Part shown: one piece after another, positions 15,607 to 24,071 of the stretch
How positions within the stretch are numbered: the stretch's first letter is position 1
How the letters are laid out: the number at the start of each line of letters is the position of its first letter
Origin: an uncultured Oscillospiraceae bacterium
GTDB taxonomy: Bacteria; Bacillota; Clostridia; Oscillospirales; Acutalibacteraceae
Reading direction: 5' to 3'
Length of the DNA stretch: 32,489 nucleotides
Assembly: GCA_905193225.1 (NCBI GenBank)
Contig: CAJJNV010000022.1
Coordinates: 1 to 32,489 of the forward strand
Program-made: the position numbers and the translations under genes
The notes under the pieces: model-generated
What the model was told of the DNA's origin: nothing
The model's input: the letters and a program-made list of their open reading frames with translations, nothing else
Database searches by the model: none

Positions 15607-15887
15607 GGATCTTTTCGGAAAACGCATAATGCTGTTTTGACGTTTATATGAACGGTGTAATGCGTTTGATATGATATAAGAAATTCGATGGGTGATCGGC
15701 AGGATGAAAACCTGCCAAACACTTGATATTTATACATGAAATTCAGCCTATGGGATATGACATTTGACTCTTGTTATTTGAAATTCAACAAACAAGATCT
15801 CGTACGGTGGAATTACACACATAAAATGCTGCGTGATGCCGGCATATTTGCCGCAGTGCGCTTAAGGTCGATCGAAAGGAAACGGGT
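15607..15887. other. 281-bp intergenic region before murF
   Basis: No gene is seen. It holds an inverted repeat GGCAGG/CCTGCC (15698-15703 and 15711-15716, no U-run), a wider repeat ACGCAT/ATGCGT around 15620-15665, and two copies of TGAAATTCA near 15737 and 15780. No convincing sigma-A promoter was found, although murF must start here or by read-through. Confidence 0.5.
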
Positions 15888-17468
15888 ATGACTGTTTTTA
15901 ATTTATTATCTGTGGCATTTGCACTGATTGCTGCCATTCTCGGCTCGGCAAAGGCCTTCCAGATGTTTCAGCAAAATTCATATATAGCTTCCCGGTATGC
16001 CGATTGGCTTAAGGAGCGTTTCACGACCGGCCGGACGGTTTTAAAAATTGCCTTTGCCGCTTTGCTTTCGGCTTTGGAATTTTTGTGGAAGGGCTTTGGA
16101 TATGTAAGTGCACCGATACTGCTTATTGTTGCGATAGTCGTCTTTTTCTCCCAGCGAAAGGGGCAGAAAAGCGCCATAAAGCCCCTTGTGCTTACAGCCA
16201 GGGTAAAGCGTATGTATGTTACCGAGAGCATTATATTTGCTGCGGTTATGGGGCTTTGCTTTGCGGATAAATTTCCCCCCTTTTGCTTTGCGGCGGCCAT
16301 GCTGCTTTTCGTATTCAGGGAGCTTATCGTGGTTTTGGCCAACGTCATAAACAAACCTATCGAGCGGGCGGTGGCAAAACATTATATAAACGATGCCAAA
16401 AAAATCTTAAAGCAAACGAAGGGACTTATAACCATCGGAGTTACCGGCTCCTACGGAAAGACCACCACTAAGTTCATCCTTTCCCGCATTCTTTTGGAAA
16501 AATATACCGTCACCGTCACTCCCGAAAGCTTTAATACCCCTATGGGGGTTGTAAGGACAGTCAGGGAAAAAATGGTTCCCGGGACCGAAATATTTGTCGC
16601 CGAAATGGGAGCGAAAAATGTCGGCGATATAAAGGAAATATGCGATATTGTCGATCCCGATATGGGACTTATAACCTCGGTGGGACCTCAGCATCTCAAC
16701 ACATTCGGCTCAATCGAAAATATAGTCGGCACTAAATTTGAGCTTGCCGACGCCGTGGCGAAAAAGAACGGAGAAATATTTCTTAACGGCGACAACGAAT
16801 ATATAAGGAAAAAATCGGGGGAATATTCCCGCGTTCATCTTTACGGAACCGAAAGCGACTGCGAAGCCTTTGCCGAAAACATTACCTGCTCCTCTTCCGG
16901 CTCGACCTTCGATATTGTTTTTAAGGACGGCAGAATATCGGTCTTTACTCGGCTTTTAGGCTCTCACAATGTCCAGAACATCGTCGGAGCGGCGGCAATT
17001 GCACGTCATCTCGGCGTTTCGGACAGCGACATTAAATTTGCAATAGGTTCTCTTAAAGCCGCTCCCCACCGCCTTGAAATAAAGTCCTTTGCAAAGGGCG
17101 CAACCCTTATCGACGACGCCTATAATTCAAATCCCAAGGGCTGTCTTGAGGCGGTCAATGTGCTTTCCCATTTTGACGGAATGAAAAAAATAATCGTTAC
17201 TCCCGGCCTTGTGGAGCTTGGAGAAAAGGAATATGAATGCAACTTTGCTTTGGGCGAAGCGGCAGGACGGGTGTGCGACGAGATATACCTTGTGGGGAAA
17301 ATGCGGTCGAAACCTATGACCGACGCTCTTGAAAAGCAGGGCTACGATAAGGACAGGATATTTGTTGTGTCCTCGTTTAAGGAGGCAATGGGAAAACTTA
17401 TTCCCACTCTCGATGACAGCTGTGTCGTGCTTTTTGAAAACGATCTTCCCGACAACTATCTTAAATAA
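15888..17468 (+). CDS. murF: MurF-type Mur ligase with N-terminal membrane domain
   Basis: MurF joins D-Ala-D-Ala to UDP-MurNAc-tripeptide, the last cytoplasmic step of the peptidoglycan precursor. Residues 1-160 hold about four to five hydrophobic segments (2-24, 52-88, 113-153) in place of the usual soluble substrate-binding domain. From 180 on is a complete Mur ligase: P-loop GVTGSYGKTTTK (184-195), FNTPMGV, EMGAKNVGDI, the HLNTFGS block, LGSHNVQNIV and IDDAYNSNPKG, then the C-terminal domain with TPGLVELG. Total 526 residues against about 450 normally. GAAAGGA lies before the ATG. Ddl follows after 12 bases, which fixes the pathway. The membrane domain could tether precursor synthesis to the membrane (inference). 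It could also be a related Mur ligase and not the sole MurF. Confidence 0.85.
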   Translation: MTVFNLLSVAFALIAAILGSAKAFQMFQQNSYIASRYADWLKERFTTGRTVLKIAFAALLSALEFLWKGFGYVSAPILLIVAIVVFFSQRKGQKSAIKPLVLTARVKRMYVTESIIFAAVMGLCFADKFPPFCFAAAMLLFVFRELIVVLANVINKPIERAVAKHYINDAKKILKQTKGLITIGVTGSYGKTTTKFILSRILLEKYTVTVTPESFNTPMGVVRTVREKMVPGTEIFVAEMGAKNVGDIKEICDIVDPDMGLITSVGPQHLNTFGSIENIVGTKFELADAVAKKNGEIFLNGDNEYIRKKSGEYSRVHLYGTESDCEAFAENITCSSSGSTFDIVFKDGRISVFTRLLGSHNVQNIVGAAAIARHLGVSDSDIKFAIGSLKAAPHRLEIKSFAKGATLIDDAYNSNPKGCLEAVNVLSHFDGMKKIIVTPGLVELGEKEYECNFALGEAAGRVCDEIYLVGKMRSKPMTDALEKQGYDKDRIFVVSSFKEAMGKLIPTLDDSCVVLFENDLPDNYLK

Positions 17469-17480
17469 AGAGGTAAGCTT

Positions 17481-18656
17481 ATGAAAATGAATTTAGCTAT
17501 TTTTTTCGGCTGTGCAAGCGTGGAACACGAAATTTCGGTAATATCGGCCGTTCAGGCTATGGGCTCGATGGATACCGAAAAATACAACATAATCCCCGTT
17601 TATGTTTCAAAGAAAAGAGAAATGTATACCGGCGATGCACTTAAGGACATCGATGAGTTTAAAAACCTTCCCGAGCTTTTGAAAAAATGCGTTAAGGTAA
17701 CCTTTTTAAACACCCCTGAAGGGGTCAAAATGCTTCCCGAAAAGCGGGGCTGTTTTAAGCTTAAAAACGCTGTGGGCATAGATTTTGCGTTTCCTATCGT
17801 TCACGGAACAAACTGCGAGGACGGTACTATTGAGGGCTTTATCGAAACCCTCGGAATACCTTATGCCGAGTGCAATGTCATTTCGTCGGCGGTGGGAATG
17901 GATAAAATTCTTTTTAAGGATATATGCCGCTCGCAGGGATTTCCGGTTATTGACGGTTTTGGATTTACGGCCAGAGAATTTTCCGAAAACCGCAAGGACG
18001 TGCTCGACAAAATCGAAAGCAAGCTTGGCTATCCCGTTATCATAAAACCCGCCAACCTCGGTTCGTCCATCGGAATTTCCAAGGCCTCCGACAGGGTGGC
18101 TCTTGAAGAAAAAATAACCCTTGCCTGTTCCTTTGCACCGAGAATTTTAGCCGAAAAGGCCATTGTTAATTTGCGAGAGATAAACTGTTCGGTGCTGGGT
18201 GACGGCAGCTCCTGCAAGGCCTCGGCTTGTGAAGAACCTGTTATGAATGATGAGATATTGTCCTTTTCGGATAAATACGAAAGCAATTCTTCCTCCAAAG
18301 GAATGGCCAGCCTTTCAAGAATCATTCCTGCGAAAATTCCCGAAGGAAAGACAAAGGAAATTCAGGATATTTCAGAACGGCTTTTTAAATACCTTGACTG
18401 CTGCGGAGTGGTCAGAATCGACTTTATCATAGATGAGAGCGACGGGGGAAAGGTATATATAAATGAAATTAACACCATTCCCGGTTCTCTTGCGTTTTAC
18501 CTCTGGAAGGAAAGCGGCATAGAGTATAAGGAACTGCTCGATAAAATGATCTCACTTGGACAGAAACGGGATCGCGACCGCAAAAACCTGACATTTACCT
18601 ACGATACAAACATCCTCGAAAAGGGAGCTTTCGGCGCAAAAGGCGCGAAAAAATAG
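17481..18656 (+). CDS. ddl: D-alanine--D-alanine ligase
   Basis: This ATP-grasp enzyme makes D-Ala-D-Ala for MurF, encoded just upstream. It has 391 residues. Visible signatures are FFGCASVEHEISVIS (9-23), FPIVHGTNCEDGTIEGF (substrate site), YPVIIKPANLGSSIGISK (ATP site), the active-site loop FSDKYESN..., and the metal-binding C-terminal INEINTIPGS. The loop between KY and IIPA is longer than in E. coli DdlB, and the DKY element favours D-Ala in the second position over D-Lac or D-Ser, though this is inference. The ATG has AGAGG eight bases upstream. The C-terminal tail after LDKMISLG is Lys-rich. Confidence 0.92.
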   Translation: MKMNLAIFFGCASVEHEISVISAVQAMGSMDTEKYNIIPVYVSKKREMYTGDALKDIDEFKNLPELLKKCVKVTFLNTPEGVKMLPEKRGCFKLKNAVGIDFAFPIVHGTNCEDGTIEGFIETLGIPYAECNVISSAVGMDKILFKDICRSQGFPVIDGFGFTAREFSENRKDVLDKIESKLGYPVIIKPANLGSSIGISKASDRVALEEKITLACSFAPRILAEKAIVNLREINCSVLGDGSSCKASACEEPVMNDEILSFSDKYESNSSSKGMASLSRIIPAKIPEGKTKEIQDISERLFKYLDCCGVVRIDFIIDESDGGKVYINEINTIPGSLAFYLWKESGIEYKELLDKMISLGQKRDRDRKNLTFTYDTNILEKGAFGAKGAKK

Positions 18657-18769
18657 AATTGCAAGGATGCGCCGCGGCGTGTAAAAGCCTGCAAAGTGAA
18701 ACCGAACCGCCCCTTAAAGGCGCGGCAAAGGAATTTATAAAATAAAGCCATAAAAAAGGGGATAGAAAA

Positions 18770-19150
18770 ATGTTCAGCGGCATTTCTTTTGAAAACACCA
18801 CGCTCGTAACATTAACGGGTATAGTCATCGTGTTCATTGTACTGCTTTTGCTCATTATGATAATTCAGATGTTCGGAAAATTCTTTTCGGGCAAGGGCGG
18901 AGACGGTAAGAGCGGTAAAAACGGTAAAAGTTCCTCTGTGGGAAATAAGATGTCTGCAAAAAACGCGCCCCAAAAAATGGCTGCAGATGACGACAGCGAG
19001 CTTGTTGCGGTCATCACCGCTGCGGCAATGGCAGCCCTTTCCGGGGACGGGAAAAAATATGCCGTAAGATCCATAAGACCCTTAAAGCCTGCTTTCGGCG
19101 GATCAGCCTGGAAAACGGCGGGACTTCTTGAAAATACGCGGCCGTTTTAA
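18770..19150 (+). CDS. oadG: oxaloacetate decarboxylase gamma chain family protein
   Basis: This small membrane subunit belongs to Na+-translocating decarboxylases (oxaloacetate, methylmalonyl-CoA or glutaconyl-CoA type). In 126 residues it has one N-terminal membrane helix (about 12-36), a Gly/Lys/Ser-rich linker (40-65), and the family C-terminus with AVITAAAMAALSG and the final SAWKTAGLLENTRPF. AAAGGGGA precedes the ATG. The beta subunit follows after 17 bases. No alpha (carboxyltransferase) or biotin-carrier gene is nearby, so the substrate cannot be decided. Confidence 0.85.
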   Translation: MFSGISFENTTLVTLTGIVIVFIVLLLLIMIIQMFGKFFSGKGGDGKSGKNGKSSSVGNKMSAKNAPQKMAADDDSELVAVITAAAMAALSGDGKKYAVRSIRPLKPAFGGSAWKTAGLLENTRPF

Positions 19151-19167
19151 AAAGGGGGAAGAAAAAA

Positions 19168-20436
19168 ATGAGTCTCACAATGACGGTTACAACGGCATTT
19201 ACCGTTGTGTTTAATATATTCGGCACCTTTGCCGACGCCTTAAAACAGCTTTATACCGAATCGGGTATCGGAACCATGATAAGCGATTTCTCGGGGGACG
19301 GTTGGAAAAACCTCGCCATGCTTATTGTGGCCTGTGTGCTTATCTATCTTGCCATAGGCAGGGGATTTGAACCGCTGCTGCTGCTTCCCATTGCCTTCGG
19401 TATGCTTCTTGCAAATCTTCCCTTTTTTCACGCCGAAGAGGCGTTGGCCGTTCATTATCACGATCTGCCCGGCTTTGTCGAGCTTTTCAAAACCGGCAAT
19501 GTCACACTTATAGATTGTCTCTATCTCGGCGTTAAAGCAGGAATATATCCGCCCCTCATATTCCTCGGAGTGGGCGCTATGACCGACTTTGGTCCGCTGA
19601 TTGCCAACCCTAAGAGCCTTATTCTCGGAGCTGCCGCCCAGATCGGTATTTTTGCTGCCTTTATCGGCGCGGCAATGCTCGGATTCAACGCCCTGGAGGC
19701 AGGCTCTATCGGTATAATCGGCGGAGCAGACGGTCCCACGGCCATTTATGTTGCTTCACGGCTTTTAAATGAAAATTCAAGTATTCAGGTTGGCACCATC
19801 GCCGTTGCGGCCTATTCCTATATGGCCCTCGTTCCGCTCATTCAGCCTCCCATTATGAGACTGCTCACCACCAAAAAGGAACGCGCCGTTGTTATGGAAC
19901 AGCTTCGTCCCGTTTCCAAAAAGGAAAAAATCATTTTCCCCATAATGGTAACTGTGGTTGTTTCGCTTATTCTTCCAAGTGCTGCCGTACTGGTCGGTAT
20001 GCTTATGCTCGGTAACCTTATGAGAGAAAGCGGCGTTGTCGACCGTCTTTCCAAAACGGCGCAAAACGAGATGATGAACATTATCGTTATCTTCCTCGGC
20101 CTTTCGGTGGGTGCCACCACCAACGGTGCAAGCTTTTTGACCCCCGCCACCCTAAAGGTGGTTGCCCTCGGCCTTTTTGCCTTTGCAATGGGCACCGCTT
20201 TCGGCGTGCTTTTCGGAAAGCTTATGTATATTTTCACCGGCGGAAAGGTCAATCCCCTCATTGGCTCGGCAGGCGTTTCGGCCGTTCCTATGGCCGCCCG
20301 CGTTTCCAACAAGGTAGGTCAGGAGGAAAATCCTCAGAATTTCCTGCTTATGCACGCCATGGGGCCCAATGTGGCCGGTGTTATAGGATCGGCAGTTGCG
20401 GCGGGAGTGCTTCTCTCGATCTGCCCAACTCTTTGA
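19168..20436 (+). CDS. oadB: Na+-translocating decarboxylase beta subunit
   Basis: This 422-residue membrane protein decarboxylates carboxybiotin and exports Na+. The family core is unmistakable: GVGAMTDFGPLIANPKSLILGAAAQ, SIGIIGGADGPTAIYVAS with the conserved ion-site Asp, and the late GSAGVSAVPMAARVSNKVG followed by HAMGPNVAGVIGSAVAAG. Roughly nine to eleven membrane helices are visible. GGGGGAAG stands before the ATG. It pairs with the gamma subunit upstream; the catalytic alpha and biotin subunits must be encoded elsewhere. OadB, MmdB and GcdB cannot be separated by sequence inspection. Confidence 0.9.
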   Translation: MSLTMTVTTAFTVVFNIFGTFADALKQLYTESGIGTMISDFSGDGWKNLAMLIVACVLIYLAIGRGFEPLLLLPIAFGMLLANLPFFHAEEALAVHYHDLPGFVELFKTGNVTLIDCLYLGVKAGIYPPLIFLGVGAMTDFGPLIANPKSLILGAAAQIGIFAAFIGAAMLGFNALEAGSIGIIGGADGPTAIYVASRLLNENSSIQVGTIAVAAYSYMALVPLIQPPIMRLLTTKKERAVVMEQLRPVSKKEKIIFPIMVTVVVSLILPSAAVLVGMLMLGNLMRESGVVDRLSKTAQNEMMNIIVIFLGLSVGATTNGASFLTPATLKVVALGLFAFAMGTAFGVLFGKLMYIFTGGKVNPLIGSAGVSAVPMAARVSNKVGQEENPQNFLLMHAMGPNVAGVIGSAVAAGVLLSICPTL

Positions 20437-20590
20437 GTTTTTAATAGGTGATATGCGCCCTGCCGTTTGATTTTACCGAAACGGTATGCAAAGGGGGATG
20501 TGCCGGATCTGTTTGTGACTTTTCCCGCTTGGCGTGATGCCTATCTTGTACTGAATTTTCTTTAAATCGCAAAAAGAAGGATATTTAAAA

Positions 20591-21877
20591 ATGAAAAAAC
20601 TTTTGGCCGTCATTTTGGCGGCCTTTGTGATGCTCTGTTTTTTTGGCTGTAGACAAAAAACCGATGATGTAATGTCTGGAGAAGTTGTTTCTGCTGCCGA
20701 AAGCGAAATATCGGATGCAGCGGAACCTGAAAACGACCTGTCTGATGTTTCGGAGGCTTCCGGAATTTCAGAGGCTCAAGGTCAGCCATCTCCCATCGAA
20801 CAAGCCGAGCAAAGCGACATTTTTCTGCCGGCGGAAACCGATGAGGTAGCCGCTCCGCCCGACACAAGAACCCCTGCCGAAAAATATACCGACACGCTTT
20901 CTCTCGAACAGCAATTGGGTCAGATGTTTTTTGCCCGTTGTCCGACGGGTAACGGCGCCGAACAGGCCGCGCAGTACAATGTAGGCGGATATATACTTTT
21001 CGGTCGTGATTTCGACGGTCAGACCCCCGATTCTTTAAGAGAAAACATAGCTTCCTATCAATCGGCGGCGCAAACGCCCATGCTCATCGGAGTGGATGAA
21101 GAAGGCGGATCGGTGGTAAGGGTCAGCGCCTATAAGGCCTTCAGACCCGAAAGATTTCGTTCGCCGCAGTACCTCTATAATAAAGGCGGTATCGGTGCGA
21201 TAATTTCCGATGCCGACGAAAAGGACACCTTGCTTAAAAGCCTCGGTATCAATGTCAATCTGGCGCCCGTTTGCGACATTTCCGAAGATCCCGCCGATTT
21301 TATATATTCGCGGACCCTCGGAAAGGGAGCGACCGAAACGGCCGAATACATATCCCGCCTTGTGGAAAAGATGAATTTTGACGGGGTGGGAAGCGTGCTC
21401 AAGCATTTCCCCGGATACGGAAACAATTCCGATACCCACACCGGTATCGCAGTTGACGAGCGGCCGGCCGAAACTTTTTTTGAAAAGGATTTTCTGCCTT
21501 TTTCGGCGGGAATCTCGTCAGAGGCGGGAAGCGTGCTTGTCAGCCATAATATAGTCAAGGCATTTAATTCCGATGTGCCGGCATCTCTGTCAAAAGAAGT
21601 ACACGATGTGCTTAGAAACGACCTTGGCTTTACGGGAGTTATAATGACCGACGACCTTGCCATGAGCGCAATAACAAGCTATACGGGCGGCCAATCGGCG
21701 GCGGTTATGGCGGTAGAGGCAGGCAACGATATGCTCATTTCCTCCGACCTTGAAGGCCAATATGCCGCCGTGCTTGACGCGGTAAACAGCGGACGCATAA
21801 GCGAACAGCGTATAAGGCAGTCGGCATCCCGGGTGATAAACTGGAAAATGGCTCTCGGACTTATTCCCGTCGGGTGA
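20591..21877 (+). CDS. GH3 beta-N-acetylhexosaminidase, lipoprotein (NagZ-like)
   Basis: The 428-residue exported lipoprotein has a signal with lipobox FFGC (Cys20), a Glu/Ser/Ala-rich spacer (21-95) and a glycoside hydrolase family 3 domain (about 100-425). It should remove N-acetylglucosamine from muropeptides or other glycans outside the membrane. Motifs: GVDEEGG (substrate site), KHFPGYGNNSDTHTG (271-285) with the Asp281/His283 acid-base pair typical of NagZ-type enzymes, and the nucleophile Asp354 in MTDDLAM. The usual second His of KHFPGHG is Tyr276. AAGAAGGA precedes the ATG. It has a terminator about 105 bases downstream. Confidence 0.88.
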   Translation: MKKLLAVILAAFVMLCFFGCRQKTDDVMSGEVVSAAESEISDAAEPENDLSDVSEASGISEAQGQPSPIEQAEQSDIFLPAETDEVAAPPDTRTPAEKYTDTLSLEQQLGQMFFARCPTGNGAEQAAQYNVGGYILFGRDFDGQTPDSLRENIASYQSAAQTPMLIGVDEEGGSVVRVSAYKAFRPERFRSPQYLYNKGGIGAIISDADEKDTLLKSLGINVNLAPVCDISEDPADFIYSRTLGKGATETAEYISRLVEKMNFDGVGSVLKHFPGYGNNSDTHTGIAVDERPAETFFEKDFLPFSAGISSEAGSVLVSHNIVKAFNSDVPASLSKEVHDVLRNDLGFTGVIMTDDLAMSAITSYTGGQSAAVMAVEAGNDMLISSDLEGQYAAVLDAVNSGRISEQRIRQSASRVINWKMALGLIPVG

Positions 21878-21982
21878 ATTTTTTGCGGCGGAACCTTTCA
21901 GACCGTTTCACGGCTTGAAATCGGTCATTATAATCGCCGCGTGTGACACTTTTCTTCATAAAAACTAATATGCAAACGAAAA

Positions 21983-22010
21983 CTCCCCTGAAATTCAGGG
22001 GAGCTTTTTT
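21983..22010 (+). terminator. terminator after the hexosaminidase gene
   Basis: CTCCCCTGAA and TTCAGGGGAG (21983-22003) form a nearly loop-free palindrome, followed by CTTTTTT. The convergent pth gene ends at 22085. On the minus strand the same hairpin is followed only by TTTTCG, so it is weaker there. Confidence 0.85.
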
Positions 22011-22084
22011 GCAGTTTGAATGTTCAGTCGGCCGCTTTTGCCGAAAAGGCAAAAAATTCCGCCGGGAATGGGTGTCGATTTTTA

Positions 22085-22696
22085 TTATCCGTTGTAAAGG
22101 TTCATGGCCTTGTCGGTTTGATCATTGACCATAAGCTTTACCGCCTCGACCCCGCGGTCGATGGCGTCGGCGAGCTTCTTTTCTTCCTCTCCCTTGACTC
22201 TGCCCAGTACAAAATCGGCAAGATCCATGTCGGGATGAGGCTTTGGCCCGATGGCCACGCGCAGGCGGAGAAAATCATCGTGACCTGTGAGATATATTAT
22301 CGATTTAATGCCGTTGTGGCCGCCGTCCGAGCCTTTTTTTCTTATGCGGAGCTTTCCGGTATCGAGGGCTACATCATCGTATACAACAATGAGATGATCG
22401 GCGGGGATTTTATAAAAGTTTAAAATGTCTCTGACCGATTCTCCCGAGTTGTTCATAAAGGTCTGCGGCTTGACCAGCAGCACCCGCACTCCGTCGATGT
22501 TTCCGTCGCCGTAAAGAGCCTTGAACTTGAGCTTTTTGACATCGCAGCCGATCTTATCGGCCAGGCGGTCGATAAACATAAAGCCCACGTTGTGACGGGT
22601 AAGGTCGTATTTTGCCCCGGGATTTCCCAGCCCAACTATGACATAGGAAGGGGAGAGGGCAGAGGAAAAATTCTTTTTTTTGGATTTAAAAAACAT
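22085..22696 (-). CDS. pth: peptidyl-tRNA hydrolase
   Basis: The enzyme releases peptides from prematurely dropped peptidyl-tRNA. It has 203 residues with a short basic N-terminal extension (MFFKSKKKNF) before the family start YVIVGLGNPGAKY. The catalytic base His35 is in LTRHNVGF, followed by KPQTFMNNSGESV, the YDDVALD block and GSDGGHNGIKSI. AAAGG stands nine bases before the ATG. It lies 58 bases downstream of prs on the same strand, a gene order common in Firmicutes, and is probably co-transcribed. Confidence 0.95.
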   Translation of the reverse strand: MFFKSKKKNFSSALSPSYVIVGLGNPGAKYDLTRHNVGFMFIDRLADKIGCDVKKLKFKALYGDGNIDGVRVLLVKPQTFMNNSGESVRDILNFYKIPADHLIVVYDDVALDTGKLRIRKKGSDGGHNGIKSIIYLTGHDDFLRLRVAIGPKPHPDMDLADFVLGRVKGEEEKKLADAIDRGVEAVKLMVNDQTDKAMNLYNG

Positions 22697-22754
22697 ATCT
22701 TTAAGCCTTTAAGCGGATATCAATAATTTAAACGGGTCGTTAATCAGCCGTTAA

Positions 22755-23717
22755 TCAGTCGTTGAACATTGTGCCGAGAGGCTTGTCCTCATAAATGCGC
22801 TCGATAGCTTCGGCAAATGTGGGAGCGACAGGCAGGGTGACGATCTTGTCGATCTTCTTTTCTTCGGTCAGGGGAATGGTGTCCAGCAGGACGACTTCCT
22901 TGATGGGGCTTGCCTCGATGCGCTCGATGGCGGGGCCGGAAAGCACGCCGTGGGTGGCGCAGGCATAAACCTCTTTGGCACCGCCGATTTCCTGAACGGC
23001 CTTTGCGGCGTTGCAGAGTGTGCCGGCGGTATCGATCATATCATCCACGAGAATGACGTTTTTATCCTTTACATCGCCGATTATGTTCATAACCTCGCAG
23101 ACATTGGCACGCTGACGGCGCTTGTCCACGATGGCAATGGGAGCATCCAGACGGCGGGAAAAGTTTCTGGCTCTTGTGACCGAGCCGAAATCGGGGGAAA
23201 CCACAACGATATCGTCGGGGCTTGTACCGAATTTATCAACAAAATAGGGGGCAAGAAGGGGTACGCCAAGCAGGTGATCAACAGGAATGTTGAAGAAGCC
23301 CTGGATCTGAGCCGCGTGAAGGTCCATTGTGAGCAGACGATCGGCACCGGCAGCGGTAATGAGGTCGGCGCAAAGCTTGGCCGAAATTGGATCGTGAGCC
23401 TTGGCCTTTCTGTCCTGTCTCGCATAACCGAAATATGGCATAACGGCGGTTATTCTTGCGGCCGAAGCACGCTTCATAGCGTCGATCATAATGAGCATTT
23501 CCATAAGGTTGTCGTTAACGGGAGCGCAGGTCGACTGGACAATAAAAACATCCGAGCCGCGGACGGTCTCGTTGATTGAAACCGAGATTTCTCCGTCGCT
23601 GAATGTGCGGACATCGGAGTTGGCAAGTCTCAGCCCCAGTGAGTCGGCAATGCTTTTTGCAACCGGTCGGTTGGAATTTGCCGAGAAAATTTTAATATCT
23701 TTTCCGTGAAAGTTCAT
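22755..23717 (-). CDS. prs: ribose-phosphate pyrophosphokinase
   Basis: The enzyme makes PRPP from ribose-5-phosphate and ATP, feeding purine, pyrimidine, His, Trp and NAD synthesis. It has 320 residues from ATG 23717, chosen because GGGGG stands about eight bases upstream and the protein then starts at the usual position (IKIFSANSNRPVAKSIA). Motifs: FSDGEISV, YFGYARQDRKAKAHDPISAK (flexible loop and ATP site), DLHAAQIQGFF, and the PRPP-binding VILVDDMIDTAGTL. The extra 48 residues up to 23861 are leader sequence overlapping the promoter. pth lies downstream. Confidence 0.95.
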   Translation of the reverse strand: MNFHGKDIKIFSANSNRPVAKSIADSLGLRLANSDVRTFSDGEISVSINETVRGSDVFIVQSTCAPVNDNLMEMLIMIDAMKRASAARITAVMPYFGYARQDRKAKAHDPISAKLCADLITAAGADRLLTMDLHAAQIQGFFNIPVDHLLGVPLLAPYFVDKFGTSPDDIVVVSPDFGSVTRARNFSRRLDAPIAIVDKRRQRANVCEVMNIIGDVKDKNVILVDDMIDTAGTLCNAAKAVQEIGGAKEVYACATHGVLSGPAIERIEASPIKEVVLLDTIPLTEEKKIDKIVTLPVAPTFAEAIERIYEDKPLGTMFND

Positions 23718-23833
23718 TTTTGTTCCCCCTACAAAACTTTTGCCGCACCGCAAAGTAAACGCTTTTGCAGACAAAGGATCCCTCGCCCGCGCCTTTCTTT
23801 CCGGCACAACGCTTATGTTCTTTTCCAAGTTAC

Positions 23834-23861
23834 ATTGTACAACAATTTCGATAATTTGCAA
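23834..23861 (-). promoter_or_regulatory. prs promoter
   Basis: On the minus strand TTGCAA (23861-23856), a 16-base spacer and TACAAT (23839-23834) stand about 110 bases before prs. The divergent gap 23718-24071 holds this promoter and the ppdK promoter; nothing else was recognised in it. Confidence 0.55.
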
Positions 23862-23966
23862 GTGCTAATTACAAACATATTATATAAATGGTTAAAATGA
23901 CCTAATTTTCTTTAAATCACGACATAAAATTTTTCGTAAAAAGGGGTGGTAATTATCATATGTTTT

Positions 23967-23975
23967 TGATATAAT
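23967..23975 (+). promoter_or_regulatory. extended -10 promoter of ppdK
   Basis: TGA followed by a perfect TATAAT (23970-23975) makes an extended -10 element; no good -35 is seen. The leader would be about 90 bases, ending with GAGAGGAAG before the ppdK ATG. Confidence 0.55.
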
Positions 23976-24071
23976 AGCTTTTGAAACTGAAAATCGGGAA
24001 AAGTCCGGCTTTCGGTCATAAAACAGTCATCAAAATAAGATGGAAATAAAATTGAGAGGAAGTTTCAAAAA

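Noticed and set aside
23720..23861. 48-residue N-terminal extension of prs
   Set aside because: It overlaps the predicted promoter and leader, and the ATG at 23717 has a ribosome site and matches the family start.
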